Of a DNA stretch of 64,000 nucleotides, positions 11,662-23,115 are shown in pieces. The stretch spans positions 1,034,181-1,098,180 of the forward strand of contig RDEW01000013.1 of NCBI GenBank assembly GCA_011109175.1. The letters are read 5' to 3'. Numbering within the stretch: the first letter of the stretch is position 1; the number at the start of each line of letters is the position of its first letter. Made by a program: the position numbers and the translations under genes. The notes below the pieces were generated by a model, which saw only the letters and a list, made by a program, of their open reading frames with translations, was not told the DNA's origin and did no database searches. The stretch is from Dicyema japonicum (Eukaryota; Dicyemida; Rhombozoa; Dicyemidae).

Positions 11662-12116
11662 ATGATTTGTTTCAAAGACACACCATTAAACAAATTGGTG
11701 ACCAAAAACCCCCCATCTACGAATATGTCTATAGAATGTCGTGGAATAGCTCGGAATGCCCACATTGAACAGCCGCTGTCGTCTCAGGGGAATATTCCTT
11801 ACCTTCTCTGGGAACATGCGAGCACTCTGCCCTTCCCATCAGCTAGTCAAGTCCCTTCTTCATACGACAGCAATATTTGGAGAAATTTTGCTGCCAAACA
11901 CGAGGAAATTACCACTGAAGGACCTGTTGATGAGGTTTGTTTAAATTGATCCTTGATTAGTTCACAGCTATAAACTATCCGATTAAAATCCCCCCTCCTT
12001 CCTACATGGGGACAAACACGTATTTTAAATATCGTGAGTATTCAAAGAAAGGGAAAAAGCTTAACAGTAAATTTAAGAAATTTTATAAGGATTTATTCGA
12101 AGCAAAATCAAACTAA
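11662..12116 (+). CDS. Unidentified two-exon gene, about 143 aa
   Basis: The first exon (11662-11934) is open for 91 codons. Removing a 26-nt GT...AG intron (11935-11960, ending GATTAG) joins it in frame to 52 codons ending at a TAA at 12114-12116. The second exon is rich in lysine and aromatic residues (YFKYREYSKKGKKL, KFKKFYKDLF). The first contains W..FAAKHEE. The intron fits the local size class, which makes a real gene plausible. I recognise no family, signal peptide or membrane segment. It begins 120 bp after the R2-like element. Confidence 0.5.
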
Positions 12117-12970
12117 TTTTGACATATTTATTTTAACATATTAAAAATATGTCTTTTATTTTTTTTTAAATTTTTCAGTTAAGAGAAAAGTCTTTTTTTC
12201 TTGTGGGCACTTTACGGAGAACACTGCTTTATTGTTGTAGTGGAATCATCGATTGTGGTAACTGAAGACACTAAATATTAGGTAATATTTATTTATTTCT
12301 TCTATTAACCCCAGATACATTGAGGCAGAGGGCAACGACTGAATAGATGCCTCCCCATGGTCCCAGAGATGATCCTTACTGACGTAGATGGAATAAAACG
12401 TCCTGTTTTGGAGTTTGCCAGTCTGTGATCGCTTATTTAACGGAGGACATTTCTTTCTCGTGAACCCAAAAGTATCTATGAGAAGAAACAATTTTTCCCA
12501 ATGGGTAGATTTATTAACGCACGTGGGTTGAGAAAACGAAAACTGATAGAACGAATAGTAAAAAACTCTCAATCTCAAATAATGACGTCACTACAATGTT
12601 ATCTCTAAACATGGAGATTGACAAACAACAAAGTCAAGTGCGAGGAACTTAACAGGGCCTTCCAAAGTTCTCTATGGAAGCCTCTCTATAGAACTGGTCT
12701 TGAGTACAATAAATTCTTTCAAGAGATCTGATAAGTTCAACCAAATTCTTTTAATTAAATATTTGCGCCTGTATCTCATAGGAATATCAAGTCTATCTTA
12801 GCGCAATAAGCCGAAAGATCCACAGTACCATGTTTAGCTTTCCTGAAGTCTCAATAACCCCACTACTCCAAAGTTTTCAGGAAGCTGGAGAGACTAATAA
12901 CTAGGGAAATTATTTCCTATAAAATTAATTTAATAAAATATTAAACCCGTGTAAAATTATTTTAATAAAA
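12117..12970. other. AT-rich gap with no recognised gene
   Basis: A minus-strand frame of 110 codons (12246-12578) has no recognisable motif and I do not call it. Nothing else stands out. Confidence 0.4.
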
Positions 12971-12974
12971 TATC

Positions 12975-13120
12975 AACATTTTCATCAAGTTCCCTCGGAG
13001 TATGGCCATTCCAATCTTTTGTCTTAGCCTCTTCTCGTTGATCCCTTTTCTTTTTGGCAAGCATTCCTCCGAGTTCTCGCAAGAAATCAGCCGTCATTGG
13101 ACCAACGGCAATGCAGATTT
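12975..13120 (-). pseudogene. Tail of the YLDD/PD-D LINE family, minus strand
   Basis: Reads VGPMTADFLRELGGMLAKKK then, after a frame slip, the end of the family tail. C-terminal remnant of the family whose best copy is 56853-58918. Confidence 0.7.
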
Positions 13121-14165
13121 TACGATCCTCCTCATTGAATCTATGCAATTGAGGAGACCGCAATAAGGATAATTGGACCAGAACACAAAATCCAGCCCAT
13201 TGAAAATCTCTGAATCGAATTACAGCGGAAACTCTTAAAGGAGGCTAGTTTACCGAGGTGCCCTCTATTCCATACACTATCGAATTATTTATAACCATAC
13301 AGAAATTTTGTCATGTCCAATGAGAAGAGCTGTTCAGGATTCTTGACCCCGCCGAACTCGTCCTCTCCTTTGTCGGTCTGGGATCACTTAGTTAGATGAG
13401 AACTTTATTATTTTCTCTTTGACCCAGTGATCCTAGGGGTAATAATGATATAAATCATTTATCCACGTGCTTTTTGTGATAAAAAATTAAACCGACGTAT
13501 AAAAAAGTTAAGGGACGAGATAAAAATTTGCTTTAATAATTTAGAAAATTTAAAAATTTTTGATAAGCGGAAATTTGAGACTAAGTTTGTCAATTACGGA
13601 AGCTGACATAAAAGGATTGACAAATTCTCAACACGCACAAGGCAGTCACTGAAATTGTTTTTATAGACAAAAAAGTTTTGTTTGTGAATAACTTTTTAAT
13701 TTTAAAAATAATCAGTAATATAGCGCTATGCGACCGATTTGCGTTCTATCTCATTTTGGTCGAGACAACTGGAAGAATACGAGGGTTATCGATACGCTTC
13801 CTAAGGAAATTTGGACACCTAGTTACACTAAAAGGCCACGACGCACGTGAGACCCAGTGGCCTCTCCTAAAGTATAAATCGCTCGCCTACAATGTGGAAA
13901 TAGTCCATTTTGGTAAAAAGAAGTTAGAAGACCACCGGTACTCGACGTGAAAGCTGACATGTTAGAACTCTATTTATTGAGTAAATCAAAAAATCTCTAT
14001 CTTCGATTGTCGGATTTCCATCGATATTGGTTGTGAGTCACATACTTTGTATAACTTTCGTTATTGATCTTTATATATCGTAATTATTATTATTAATAAG
14101 CCGATTTTTGTCAATATAGTCAAAAATTGATATTTTTTAAAATTGTTTAATAATCACTAAAATGT
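13121..14165. other. Gap with one unassigned frame
   Basis: A plus-strand frame of 90 codons at 13678-13950 has a rather even composition but no motif I know. The rest is AT-rich. A (TTA)n-like run sits near 14083-14100. Confidence 0.35.
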
Positions 14166-14169
14166 AGTT

Positions 14170-14975
14170 TTCAATCAAATATCCAAGATAGTGCGGTTTA
14201 CATAAGCGACTACTTTGTCCATGGAAGTATTGCCATCCAGGTACTGCAGTAGGTTGTCAGTAAGTGTACGGTAAACTCTCCAGTCTGCGCGTCTGTAGTG
14301 AATTGTTCTGTCCTAGTAAACGTCACTCTCTTGATCTTCAAAAGGATGGCATTGTGGTCACTTCTTGAGTTGTAAGTGACTGACCAGGTCGATATTCTCG
14401 CCAGGCAGGGAGAACAAAGCGTGATGTCTGGAGAAGTTAGAGGGTGTTTAGCGTTGACACGTCATTCAAGATCACGTCCTCGTTCAAGACCACCAATGAT
14501 CACGTCGTTCAAGAAAGCCAAAGTGGATTAATTAGGAATATTGTAGAGCTTCGGGTAAGAACCAGGTGGGGGACATAGATGTTCACAAGGGTAATTTTTC
14601 CATTTGTTGTTTCTAGTGGGATTGCATTGACTTCAGTAACATCGTCGTCTCCCAAGATGTACTTCGCCAATGAAGTGATGTTTACACATTTAATGTCTTT
14701 CCGATATAAACGAGTAGGCCACCACCCTGCTTCCTCCGGTCAGTTCGCATTGACTTGTATCCAGGGAACATCGGGATTGGACTGTTTATAGGCAGTTTCG
14801 TGTCTTGAATCAAAGCCACGTCTATCTTCAGCTCCGCCAAGAGAGAGCGCAGTTCCAATATTTTGCCCCTCACTCCACTGACATTTAGTTGTAGAACCGT
14901 GGTCCGTTTCTTGCGGTGGACTAGCGGTTCCTTCCGGGTAGACGAGGTTGAAAGTGCGTGCCGCCGGGAGACATT
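14170..14975 (-). pseudogene. APE-type endonuclease domain of a Jockey/I-like LINE
   Basis: Minus-strand pieces spell an apurinic-type endonuclease, the first-strand nickase of LINEs: LQLNVSGVRGK (substrate-binding N), LIQDTKLPI (degenerate for the usual Q-E-T), GGGLLVYIG, VNIYVPH and SDHNAILLK (catalytic D and H). Frame shifts and a TAA-bearing middle separate the parts. No reverse transcriptase follows. Confidence 0.65.
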
Positions 14976-15149
14976 GTCATAATGGTTATAACAAAAAAAT
15001 GTTATTAGTTATCCTCTTCCATTCTCCATGGTTACACGCAATCGATCTTAGCTCGTCCGATTAACGGGTACGAAATAAATCAGAAAAACGAAATTACTTA
15101 AAAAAAGGCTTTGGAAGATAAACTCTAAACACGGAAGATATTATAGTAT

Positions 15150-15710
15150 GGAAGGATGCGACTCAGTGGACATCTCGTGGAAAGATGGAGAGTGGCTGGG
15201 ACAAGGACTTCGATTTTTTTCCTTAAAGAATTGCTAACACGAAACGATTCTATTTTATTGGCCGCCGATTCGGAATTCGTGTCCGTTGATGTACAATGTG
15301 GAGGGATATGGATAAGCGTGGGAGGATTATACTTTAAGGACTTGGCCCGATCTTCTGCGAGAATTGTTGAGTTTTTCGAAAAAAAAACCCAATGTCGATC
15401 TTGGTAGGAGACCTGAATGCTAAGAATACGAGTTACGGATGCTGCAAAAAAGACGGGGATGGTCGACTCCAAGCAGATCTGGTTAGCGAGATTGGAGTTG
15501 AAGTCTTGACGTCTGAAGAACCTAACCATTTCTCACACTATGTCTGTGATATGCTGGGATTGGTTCTAGTGTCTACACAACTTCTAGACCATGTGGACAG
15601 ACCGAGAACACTAGGATATAGGGAGCGATCATATCCCACAGGAGGTGATTATAAATCTGGAACCGAATATTGTTGAAGATATTTTCATAAATTATGATAA
15701 CTCGTCGATA
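15150..15710 (+). pseudogene. APE endonuclease fragment, same family as 59947-62330
   Basis: Shows EFVSVDVQCGGIWI, then a slip, ILVGDLNAKNTSYGC with the G-D-L-N catalytic box, then LTSEEPNHFSHYVCDMLG. The same series occurs in the minus-strand element at 61767-62224, so both belong to one family. Ends in frame decay near 15700. Confidence 0.7.
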
Positions 15711-16370
15711 GACTGGGACAGGGCAATTTAAGTGCTAAAATGCGATTTTTATTTTTATACTTTTTTTAATATAAAATTGAATTTGGAATAATTATTTGTT
15801 AATTTTGTTAAAAAAACATACATTATAAATGCTATAAGTGCTATTTTTAATTTTAAATGCTAATTTTTTTTAAATGTTAATTTAAATTGCATTTAAAAAA
15901 TCATTTTAATGCCACCCATAAAATGATAAGTTGTTCAGATATTTTCCAAATTGGACCCACACCAATTGATCCCTACATTCGAATCGGGATCTACACGGGA
16001 CTTTGTTAACCACATCATATGTCCCTGCAGGACGGTTTGGGACCACCGTGGAATAACATACTGGGGAAAGGACCTACAAAGGGAGAACTATCTGGAGATG
16101 GGCGTACTGGATTTGTACCTACAACGTTCTGGAGATAAATTAGTAATTGGATAAATAGCAAGGATAAGGGGTACCTGAAGGAACAGTCCAGGCCAACCGG
16201 CGGAATGATAATAAAATAATTTAGCACGCTATGTAGTATTTTTAGTGATGCCAAACCCAAGTGTTCATTGTTTAAGAAAGCTAAGCGTATAGTCTCGGAA
16301 TTCAAAGATGAGTTCTGAATCGCTGACGATGGCATTTTATTTTGTTATCTTTGTTTATCCAAAGTCAACT
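15711..16370. other. AT-rich gap
   Basis: Very AT-rich near 15740-15920. An open frame at 15951-16154 (67 codons) has no recognised motif. Confidence 0.35.
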
Positions 16371-16374
16371 ATTC

Positions 16375-17165
16375 ACAAAATTTTCAGTTGATTTTTCCTT
16401 AAAACATCAGAACAATCTGCGTATAAATTTGTTAGTGCAATTGTGGGTCATTCATGTAATTCAGTTCAAACAAACATAACTGAATCAATCAAAGTAGATT
16501 CGGTTAATGAAACCATCACGGAAGCTTTTTTACAAGCAAACATCCCGCTGTACAAAATAAATAATGATTTGATCAAAAAAAATGTTTAAAACATTTAAAA
16601 TTAACATTTCGCCTGAATTTTCATGCAGAACTACGGTTAAGTTTCTTTCAGAAAAAAGATAAATGAGTTGACAAAATTATCAACGTTTTATAATTTATTT
16701 TTAACTTTTAGAAAACGAAAAGATTTTTATAATAATTGACAAACAGATATCCGAAGGAAAAGTTTTTTAGTGATTCTAATTGGGAGCATTCGCTTTCCAA
16801 CAAAATCCTATTTGGTTGAATGCAAACCACTGGAAAATCATGCCACTGCTGCTATCATCTGCCAATTGATAGATGACGTCATTAGAGAAATGAAGATTAT
16901 TCGTGACAATTTTTATCTATTAATTTCAAATGCCGTTCCTTAAATGATTTCTGGTGACATAAATTTATCTAAATAAATAGGTGGTAAAACATTAATGGTC
17001 ATAACAACATGCATGATGTGACGTGTGTTCCTCATTTGTTACACAATACGATTTCGAGTATAAAGTGTGCATATCCAGAAATAAATGGCTTAATTGCAAG
17101 CATTAAAGCTGCCACAGTAATAAACCGAAAACGTCGTAATTTGTTCAAGGATGTTGGATACCATA
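16375..17165 (+). pseudogene. hAT-like transposase remnant
   Basis: Pieces in shifting frames resemble the hAT-like transposases related to CGG-binding proteins: FLQANIPLYKINNDL; then KIFIIIDKQISEGK where the D of the catalytic core is expected; VECKPLENHATAAI; NFYLLISNAVP; and CVPHLLHNTISSIKCAYPEI followed by ASIKAATVINRKRR. The last is the typical H-hLhN region before the TRWGSWL box, which is missing because composite C begins at 17164. Several stops. Confidence 0.55.
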
Positions 17166-17239
17166 GTCTTTCTTTTTCCTGATTACAGATGATCCAATGC
17201 ATTCTACGAACTTCCTTATTTAGTTGCCAGATTATTACT

Positions 17240-17440
17240 GGAAGAACAGTTAATTTTAACTAATTGTAGAACCAAGGAATGATCTTCACTTCTTTTTTTC
17301 TTTTTCTTGTGTGAGTGTCCTTTCTAAACAATCCAGCTCGGCAGTGAGTATCCACTGATGACGGCGTCACTCGTCAAACCCTTTCTGCATCGTAGATGCG
17401 TGGAACCTTCAGCAGGTAAACAGCAGCGAGATTCGAATTC
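17240..17440 (-). repeat. SINE body inside composite C
   Basis: The same body as 21160-21330 in reverse orientation. It begins at the B-box remnant ATTCGAATCTC and breaks off after AACTGTTCT, so the usual GCGGAGCTA...(TTA)n end is missing and TCCAGTAATAATCTGGCAAC follows instead. Confidence 0.75.
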
Positions 17441-17660
17441 AAAATTGAAGAAGGTCAAAATTGAAAAAGGTAAAGATTCAAAATTTGAAGAAGGTAAAGA
17501 CAAAAAATACTTAGATGAAGTAAATAACAGTTCGAATAGAACTTACGTGGTATAATGTCTATAGACTTTAATTAAACTATAAATGGAAAGTTTTTTTAAT
17601 TTTTTAACTTTTTAATGGCGAACCTAAATTTTTAAAAAACTAATAAAATTATATAAAACG

Positions 17661-18073
17661 ATGTACGCTGCGATTTTCTGTGTTTTATTTCTAAAAGTCA
17701 ATTCTTCTCCTAGTAATGATGAAATAGAAATTAATAATTGTGGTACTAAAATATTAAAAATATAAACTTAGATGGAAGTACTAGCGAAGCCAAAATTATT
17801 AAAAGATTGAATATAAGATGCAATGGTTATATAACAATAACTACATTACATTTCACACCAAGTAATTTGTGAGTTTTATTAGATTTGACTACAACTTCTT
17901 TAAGAGGAGATTATACTGTTATTCGTGGGAGCAGGTGTTCTTCCGATCAAGCCCTAAATATGAGGGAAATATATTTAAATATGAATGTGGGAGTTGTTTT
18001 GATCAATGGGATCCCATCTGAGCTTCAATTAAATAATAAACAAATATCGAGGAAAGACTGGTTGTTTGTTTGA
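17661..18073 (+). pseudogene. Secreted-protein gene family, copy C
   Basis: Starts MYAAIFCVLFLKVNS. With introns at 17743-17771 (29 nt) and 17862-17882 (21 nt) removed it reads on through DGSTSEAKIIKRL, HFTPNLTTTSL, GDYTVIRGSRCSSDQAL and LQLNNKQIS. A lost A after that shifts the frame and stops it (DWLFV). A compensated pair of indels also scrambles the middle (NMREIYLNMNVG against NYEGNIIKYECGSC in copy D). Upstream at 17440-17555 lies a lysine- and glutamate-rich frame (KIEKGKDSKFEEGKDKK) that may be the end of another captured exon. Confidence 0.55.
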
Positions 18074-19244
18074 ACAATTATAGAATCACTGCTTGGACTT
18101 AAAATTCAAATTCAAGGACCGTAATGGTAATTCCATCATTTGTGTTATTTTCCCGGTTTCGTTACTACGACCTGTTTGTTAGTTCTCGATATTCACTTTG
18201 GGGTTAAATTGAGTTTTGTGTTGACTAACTGTCAATTTAATTTAAATTAAGGAAATTAGGATTTTTAATTGAGTATCTTATATATGTCTCCATAAAGCTT
18301 GAACTCCCTATTTCTCCTGTTTGAAAAACTCATACAAAATCTACGAATCCCCCGCGATAACTTCAACTAAGCTTTAATGATTAAGTAAATTTGACTGTGA
18401 ATTCAGAAATATTTGATAAAAATTTCCGCCTTTTTTTTAAATCTCAAAAATGTGCCACTGAAATATCTTCCTGAAAATCATTATAAGTGACTTATTTAAA
18501 GACTAAAGAAAACCTTTATTGAATTAATTCTGTATTGTCTATAACTAACAAACTCTTTCTATTTTAACGATGATGATCTCCAAATGCTAGAAACACTCAA
18601 ATAGCTTAGATAATGTTCAAAATCACCTAAGCATTCTGTCTGACTTTCTCCACCTGTCGAAGTATAATAGACCGATAGAAAAGCAACACAGTCTTTCTAA
18701 TCCCAACTAACCTATTTCTATTCCTGGACAAACCGAAAAAAACTACTGATAATCTGAAAAATTGATTTTGTTATGATATCGAGTTTGATAGGAAAACGTC
18801 ATAAATAATCACAAAATAGATTTGTCAGTAACTCTCTTATCAGTATATAAATAATAATGTCAATTTCATGGAATTTTGCTCTTAGATATGTGGCGTTACT
18901 GTTTTTAAAAATTTTGTGAACACAAAAGTTTCCTTGAACAGTATAACTGATTCTTTTGTTATACTGTGAATTCCTTTTCGAACACCATCTTATCAGTTAG
19001 TTATATGTATAACGATTTTTGAATCATAAATCCAAATTTTGACCTAATTGACTTTATGTAGATTTTATGTTGTCTCAGGAAAGCCTATGCCTTCCGTCGT
19101 AGGTAAAGGTTTTTTTCCTTTCCTACATTAGTGATGGTTTCTATAATTGTAGATATCGATCGATTGTTTGATAATGACACATCTTACTCAGATCGTGGGA
19201 ACAGGATACAATCTATTTATTTATTAACCCCAAGCTTATAATCT

Positions 19245-20260
19245 TTGTTAACACAACACAAACAGTCGTGAATAACTGATCCAACGAGAACGTCTTTTTG
19301 CGACGACCAAATCCATCTGCTTGTGTTGAACAGAGCAAAACATTAATTTTTGCTGATGAAGACTTAGCCAATTGTTGGAAGGGTATTGAGGTGTGTAAGG
19401 TTGAATAACCTCTTTTGAATCCATGTAGCGAGGATAAAAATGGAAGAGACGGGGTTTAAAATTAAGAATCAGTTTTTCCAATAATTTTGAGTGCATAGTA
19501 AAGAGATTTGTCGAAATGATGCAGGATTATTCTTAGGCTTCCCAGGCTTAAGGATAGGGCGTATATAGGACAGTTTCCAGATAGGTGGAATTGTATTCAT
19601 GTTTATTGAATTGTAGAAAATCACTGTGATTGCATCAATTGCAATGGGTCTATGGTGTTTTAGTAAGATAACAGAGATAGAATCAGGCCCACGTGAGAGG
19701 GAAGAATTCATCCACTTCAAACCCTCACTGTCATCTGAGCGTGAGATAAAGTCGATCGGCTGGATTCTCTTCCGTCTATTGAGGACAAAGAAGGCCCATC
19801 TATTTTCCTGAAAGTTTTGTGGCTTATACTGGCGTAATATTTCATAAGTATGTTGAGACTGTGCTGATCCTTCTGCTGTTTTGTGTTGAAATGTCATTTT
19901 GGGCCGAATTGTTTAATTACTCTCCATACTGTCTGAGCGGATTTCTAAAATGGAAGGGACGATACTAGTTTGCAATGTTAGTCGGCTTCAGCTCTTTAAT
20001 TATTTTTGATATTTCGTCATTGAGAGTTTTTGTTTGACTTTTTCTGTCCGAGAAAGGAAGGTACTGTGTTGAAGAACTGTTTTGATGCGAATAATGATTG
20101 TGGTCTGAAGATAATCCATAATGTACCGTACAAGATTTGTCGGTGCATGATTTTGAGAGCAGAAGGTAATGTCCGAAGACATTGATGAAAAAGTCCAATT
20201 GTGCTTCCTGGAGACTGGCAAATGTTTATGAGAGAGGTCTGTGCACAACAATTAATCACC
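19245..20260 (-). pseudogene. LINE reverse transcriptase N-terminal fragment in composite C
   Basis: Longest version of this fragment: a 142-codon frame (19897-19469) carries RGPDSISVILLKHHRPIAI, SINMNTIPPIWKLSYI and ILKPGKP. The flanking frames are broken. No palm motifs. Also present in copies A and D. Confidence 0.72.
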
Positions 20261-20664
20261 TCGTTGAAATCTAAAAACGGTATTAAGAATTCGAAGAAGT
20301 TTTTGAGGCATACTCACCTGATCATATTTACAATTTGGATGATACATGAATTCCATCCAGAAGTATATGTAATCCCCATTTATCCAGAAGTATATGTAAA
20401 TCCCCATTTATGTATATAAAAATTTAAAAAAAATAAAAATTTAAAAAAAATAAAAATTTTAAAGATAGAGTTTTTGTGTACAAAATGTACAAGTCAAGTC
20501 ACTATTAATAAGAAAAGCAAAGATTGATGTTTTAAAAAAATATGGTTGTAGTGAGCAGCTTTTTGAGTCTCTATTAAAAATGGTAAACCTCACTCCAGGA
20601 CGAACGACAATGAACTGATTTGGACCTAATAAACCATACTTCCCGCAAGTCTCTTCCCTTCCCT

Positions 20665-20725
20665 GTTCGATAACCCGTAACCTAGGTCACAGTAGCTCGA
20701 CACCTACCACTATGCCATCCGGAAA
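20665..20725 (-). repeat. tRNA-like SINE head of composite C
   Basis: Minus strand: GGATGGCATAGTGGT (A-box-like) and GGTTACGGGTTATCGA (altered B box). It matches the head of the SINE at 21098 but leads into the LINE part instead of the SINE body. The same at 34318-34375. Confidence 0.6.
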
Positions 20726-20772
20726 ATAATTGTCTTGAATAAAAAAATCATATTCATTATATTTCGTTTAAT

Positions 20773-21097
20773 TTATGATAATGTTCATAATTATAATCGA
20801 ACAACTCATCCTTAATCTAAGGATTAACGCACATGTAATCAATACTGTTATTTTAAATATATAATATTTTGATTTTTCCACTTAGTACTCCTCGGATTAT
20901 ATCATTTTTAATTAAAATCCAAATTAGCATATTTGGGTCATTATTTGGGTTACAGTCATTTGCTAAGTAAATTTTAATTAAGGAGATATGAATCTAATAA
21001 AGGAATTTTTTCTCCGTCAAGCCGAACCTTATGTGTAGATGGCTTGACCGCTCAGCTGGAATCTCATACTCAGAATTTAGAGATGCATCATCGAAAA
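20773..21097. other. AT-rich gap between composite C and a SINE
   Basis: No gene or repeat recognised. Confidence 0.4.
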
Positions 21098-21420
21098 CCC
21101 GGGTGGCATAGTGGTTAGGTGTCGGGCTAGTGTGACTTAGGTTATGGGTTCGATTCTCGCTGCTGTTCACCTGGTGGAAGGTTCTACGCATACGATGCTA
21201 AAAAGCTTGACGAGTGACGCCGTCATCAGTGGATATTCACTGCAAAATTGGATAGCTTAAAAAAACCCACACACAAGAAAAAGAAAAAAACAAATGAAGA
21301 CCATTTCTTGGTTCTACGATTTGTTAAAATTAACTGTTCTACTGTAAATAAAGTGTGTGTCCTGCCTATGCGGAGCTAATACCACGGCTCCGTCAAAAAG
21401 GCTGTTATTATTATTATCAT
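21098..21420 (+). mobile_element. tRNA-derived SINE, full-length copy 2
   Basis: Best copy of the family: A-box-like TGGCATAGTGGTTAGG at 21103, B-box-like GGGTTCGATTCT at about 21147, a body shared with five other sites, the conserved end TGTCCTGCCTATGCGGAGCT and a (TTA)n tail. Length about 320 bp. No target duplication could be fixed by eye. Confidence 0.8.
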
Positions 21421-22950
21421 CGAAAAATTGACTCATCAAGTAAGTTAATATAAAGTATACAAACCTAATTAGAATATTGGGGAAAGTAATGCGAAACACT
21501 AGGGCTTGCCAACCAATTCTACCTTAAATTCTCGTAAGAAATCACAAAACACAGGGTTTTCGAGAAGACAAATCAAGAGACTTAGTGTATTGTAAAAAAC
21601 GACATTCTATGGTCTTTAGAGCATCAAAGTGGTTATGTTCGAGAACAGAACATGTAGGACAAATATTGGGATACAATCTGGTAATATACGTGGTTAAATA
21701 TATTGTAAATTGTTGGAGAAGTCTAGATTGAATATTGAAGATGCTATTTATGTGTTTTATGTGGAGTTCTAAAATTGTGAAGCAGAAAATCGCCAAAAAC
21801 AATCCTGGCTGATGTTCAACTATAACAGTACAGTGAAAATGTTTGAAATAGATGCCAACATACGATTCCCCAACCTGCACCCATCGGCCTTCAAACTGTT
21901 TCAATTCGCCCCGTCTTTCATACGCCTTTCAAACTTTTTCAACACCAACAGAGACGCTAACCATTGGCTATCCTCTGTCGCATTCAATTCACTAAATCGG
22001 TCTACTCTTCGCATGGTGGACAGTACAAGTTTATAAATCGATTTTCTATTCTTGGAAGTTACGACCTTTCCTCCGCTTTGTGAAAAGGCAGAAATCCACC
22101 TTTTCCTGGGAAAAGGAAAGTCGGTGGGTCAGAAGTTTTTTACTAAGTCAATTTCCTTGCAAGTAAGAGTGAATGCGCTTCTGGTTAGCGTTGTAGTTTT
22201 TCAGATGCACGTGTTTGGAATTTATTTATTGAAAACCCAAAAATAATCACTAAGTTATGGAAGAAACACGCCCACTATGTGACTCCAGTACTTTCTATAA
22301 ACTCGGAAAACACGACGGTGCTTCGGGGTATCATTTGAGCGCTCATTCTTTTCAGAAGAACCTAAAGAGCAATAATGATAATTGATTTTTATTGAGTAGA
22401 GATTTTGTAAGTTTTTCAAGTTACAAAATTAATTCTCAACTCATGATATGAAGCCGAGTATGAATGGTGGAGAATGGTGGAAAATGCATTTCCCCAAATT
22501 AAACCGTATACGACGTTTATTAGCATTATTATGATAATAGCCGATGAAATGATATAAACTGGTTTTACGTTGACGGATCATTTGGAATAACTGTTTAGGT
22601 CTGTGCTTGCAAACTGGACCACGTTAGCTCTTAAAGTTTCTGTTCCTACCTTGGATATGTAACGAACGTCGACATTGACAAAATCGACAGGTTGGGGGTT
22701 AACTAATATTCAGATTTTTCTACATTTGCTTTAAAAAGAAAATTATCTTCACTAAATCATTTTGTAAGGCAAATTCTTCCCGAAACTCGAATCTGCTGAA
22801 AAGTGACCCCAACTCGCTTGTGTACGTCCAAATCCTCAACATTAATTACACGCTGGTTTACTGTAGCTGTTGACATGCAGAAAAATCTTGTTCAAACCTT
22901 CCAGCCTTACATCCCCACAAAGATTTTACCCCACAAAATTCTCAAGTGGT
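21421..22950. other. Gap with a short shared segment
   Basis: A stretch of about 42 bp at 21916-21957 (CTTTCATACGCC...) is also found at 34431-34472, next to composite D. A minus-strand frame (21542-21904) has an ICPTCSVLEHN motif but no certain family. Nothing else supported. Confidence 0.35.
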
Positions 22951-22954
22951 AATT

Positions 22955-23115
22955 TATTCGTTGGATACTTGGATACTCGGCCATTCTTGAACCGGTCGGG
23001 TTATGCAGAAGTGATGGGAAACGACCGGAGGGGATGACCATATTTCCCTTTGAGGCCGGGAAACCAATTATTTGAGACGTGACATGTACAGACACGTTTG
23101 CCCCTAAAAATCTTC
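22955..23115 (+). pseudogene. YLDD/PD-D LINE family, endonuclease-like fragment
   Basis: Reads LEPVGLCRSDGKRPEGMTIF then PFEAGKPI, stop, DVTCTDTFAP. It matches LEPVGLDRGDGKRPDGMTLF of the 58.5 kb copy, with PE for PD and a stop before the second D. Confidence 0.7.

Larger units (their letters stand above)
17164..20772 (-). mobile_element. Composite repeat, copy C (full)
   Basis: Matches copy D (30858-34427) from a shared start in CATAGTCTTT...CCTGATTACAG to a shared end at TATATTTCGTTTAATT. On the minus strand it reads: tRNA-like SINE head (20725-20665), LINE reverse transcriptase fragment (20260-19245), an AT-rich spacer, the secreted-protein gene in antisense, then SINE body (17440-17240). 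So about 3.2 kb sits between the two halves of a SINE at its B box. C alone has a 28-bp tandem duplication at about 20345-20400. Confidence 0.8.

Noticed and set aside
17862-17882. A 14-nt intron GTGAGTTTTATTAG in the secreted-protein genes
   Set aside because: Removing it shifts the frame in every copy; the 21-nt alternative keeps it in four copies.
22907-23095. Minus-strand 62-codon frame
   Set aside because: Antisense shadow of the plus-strand KRPEG LINE fragment; an equivalent shadow exists at 58453-58641.
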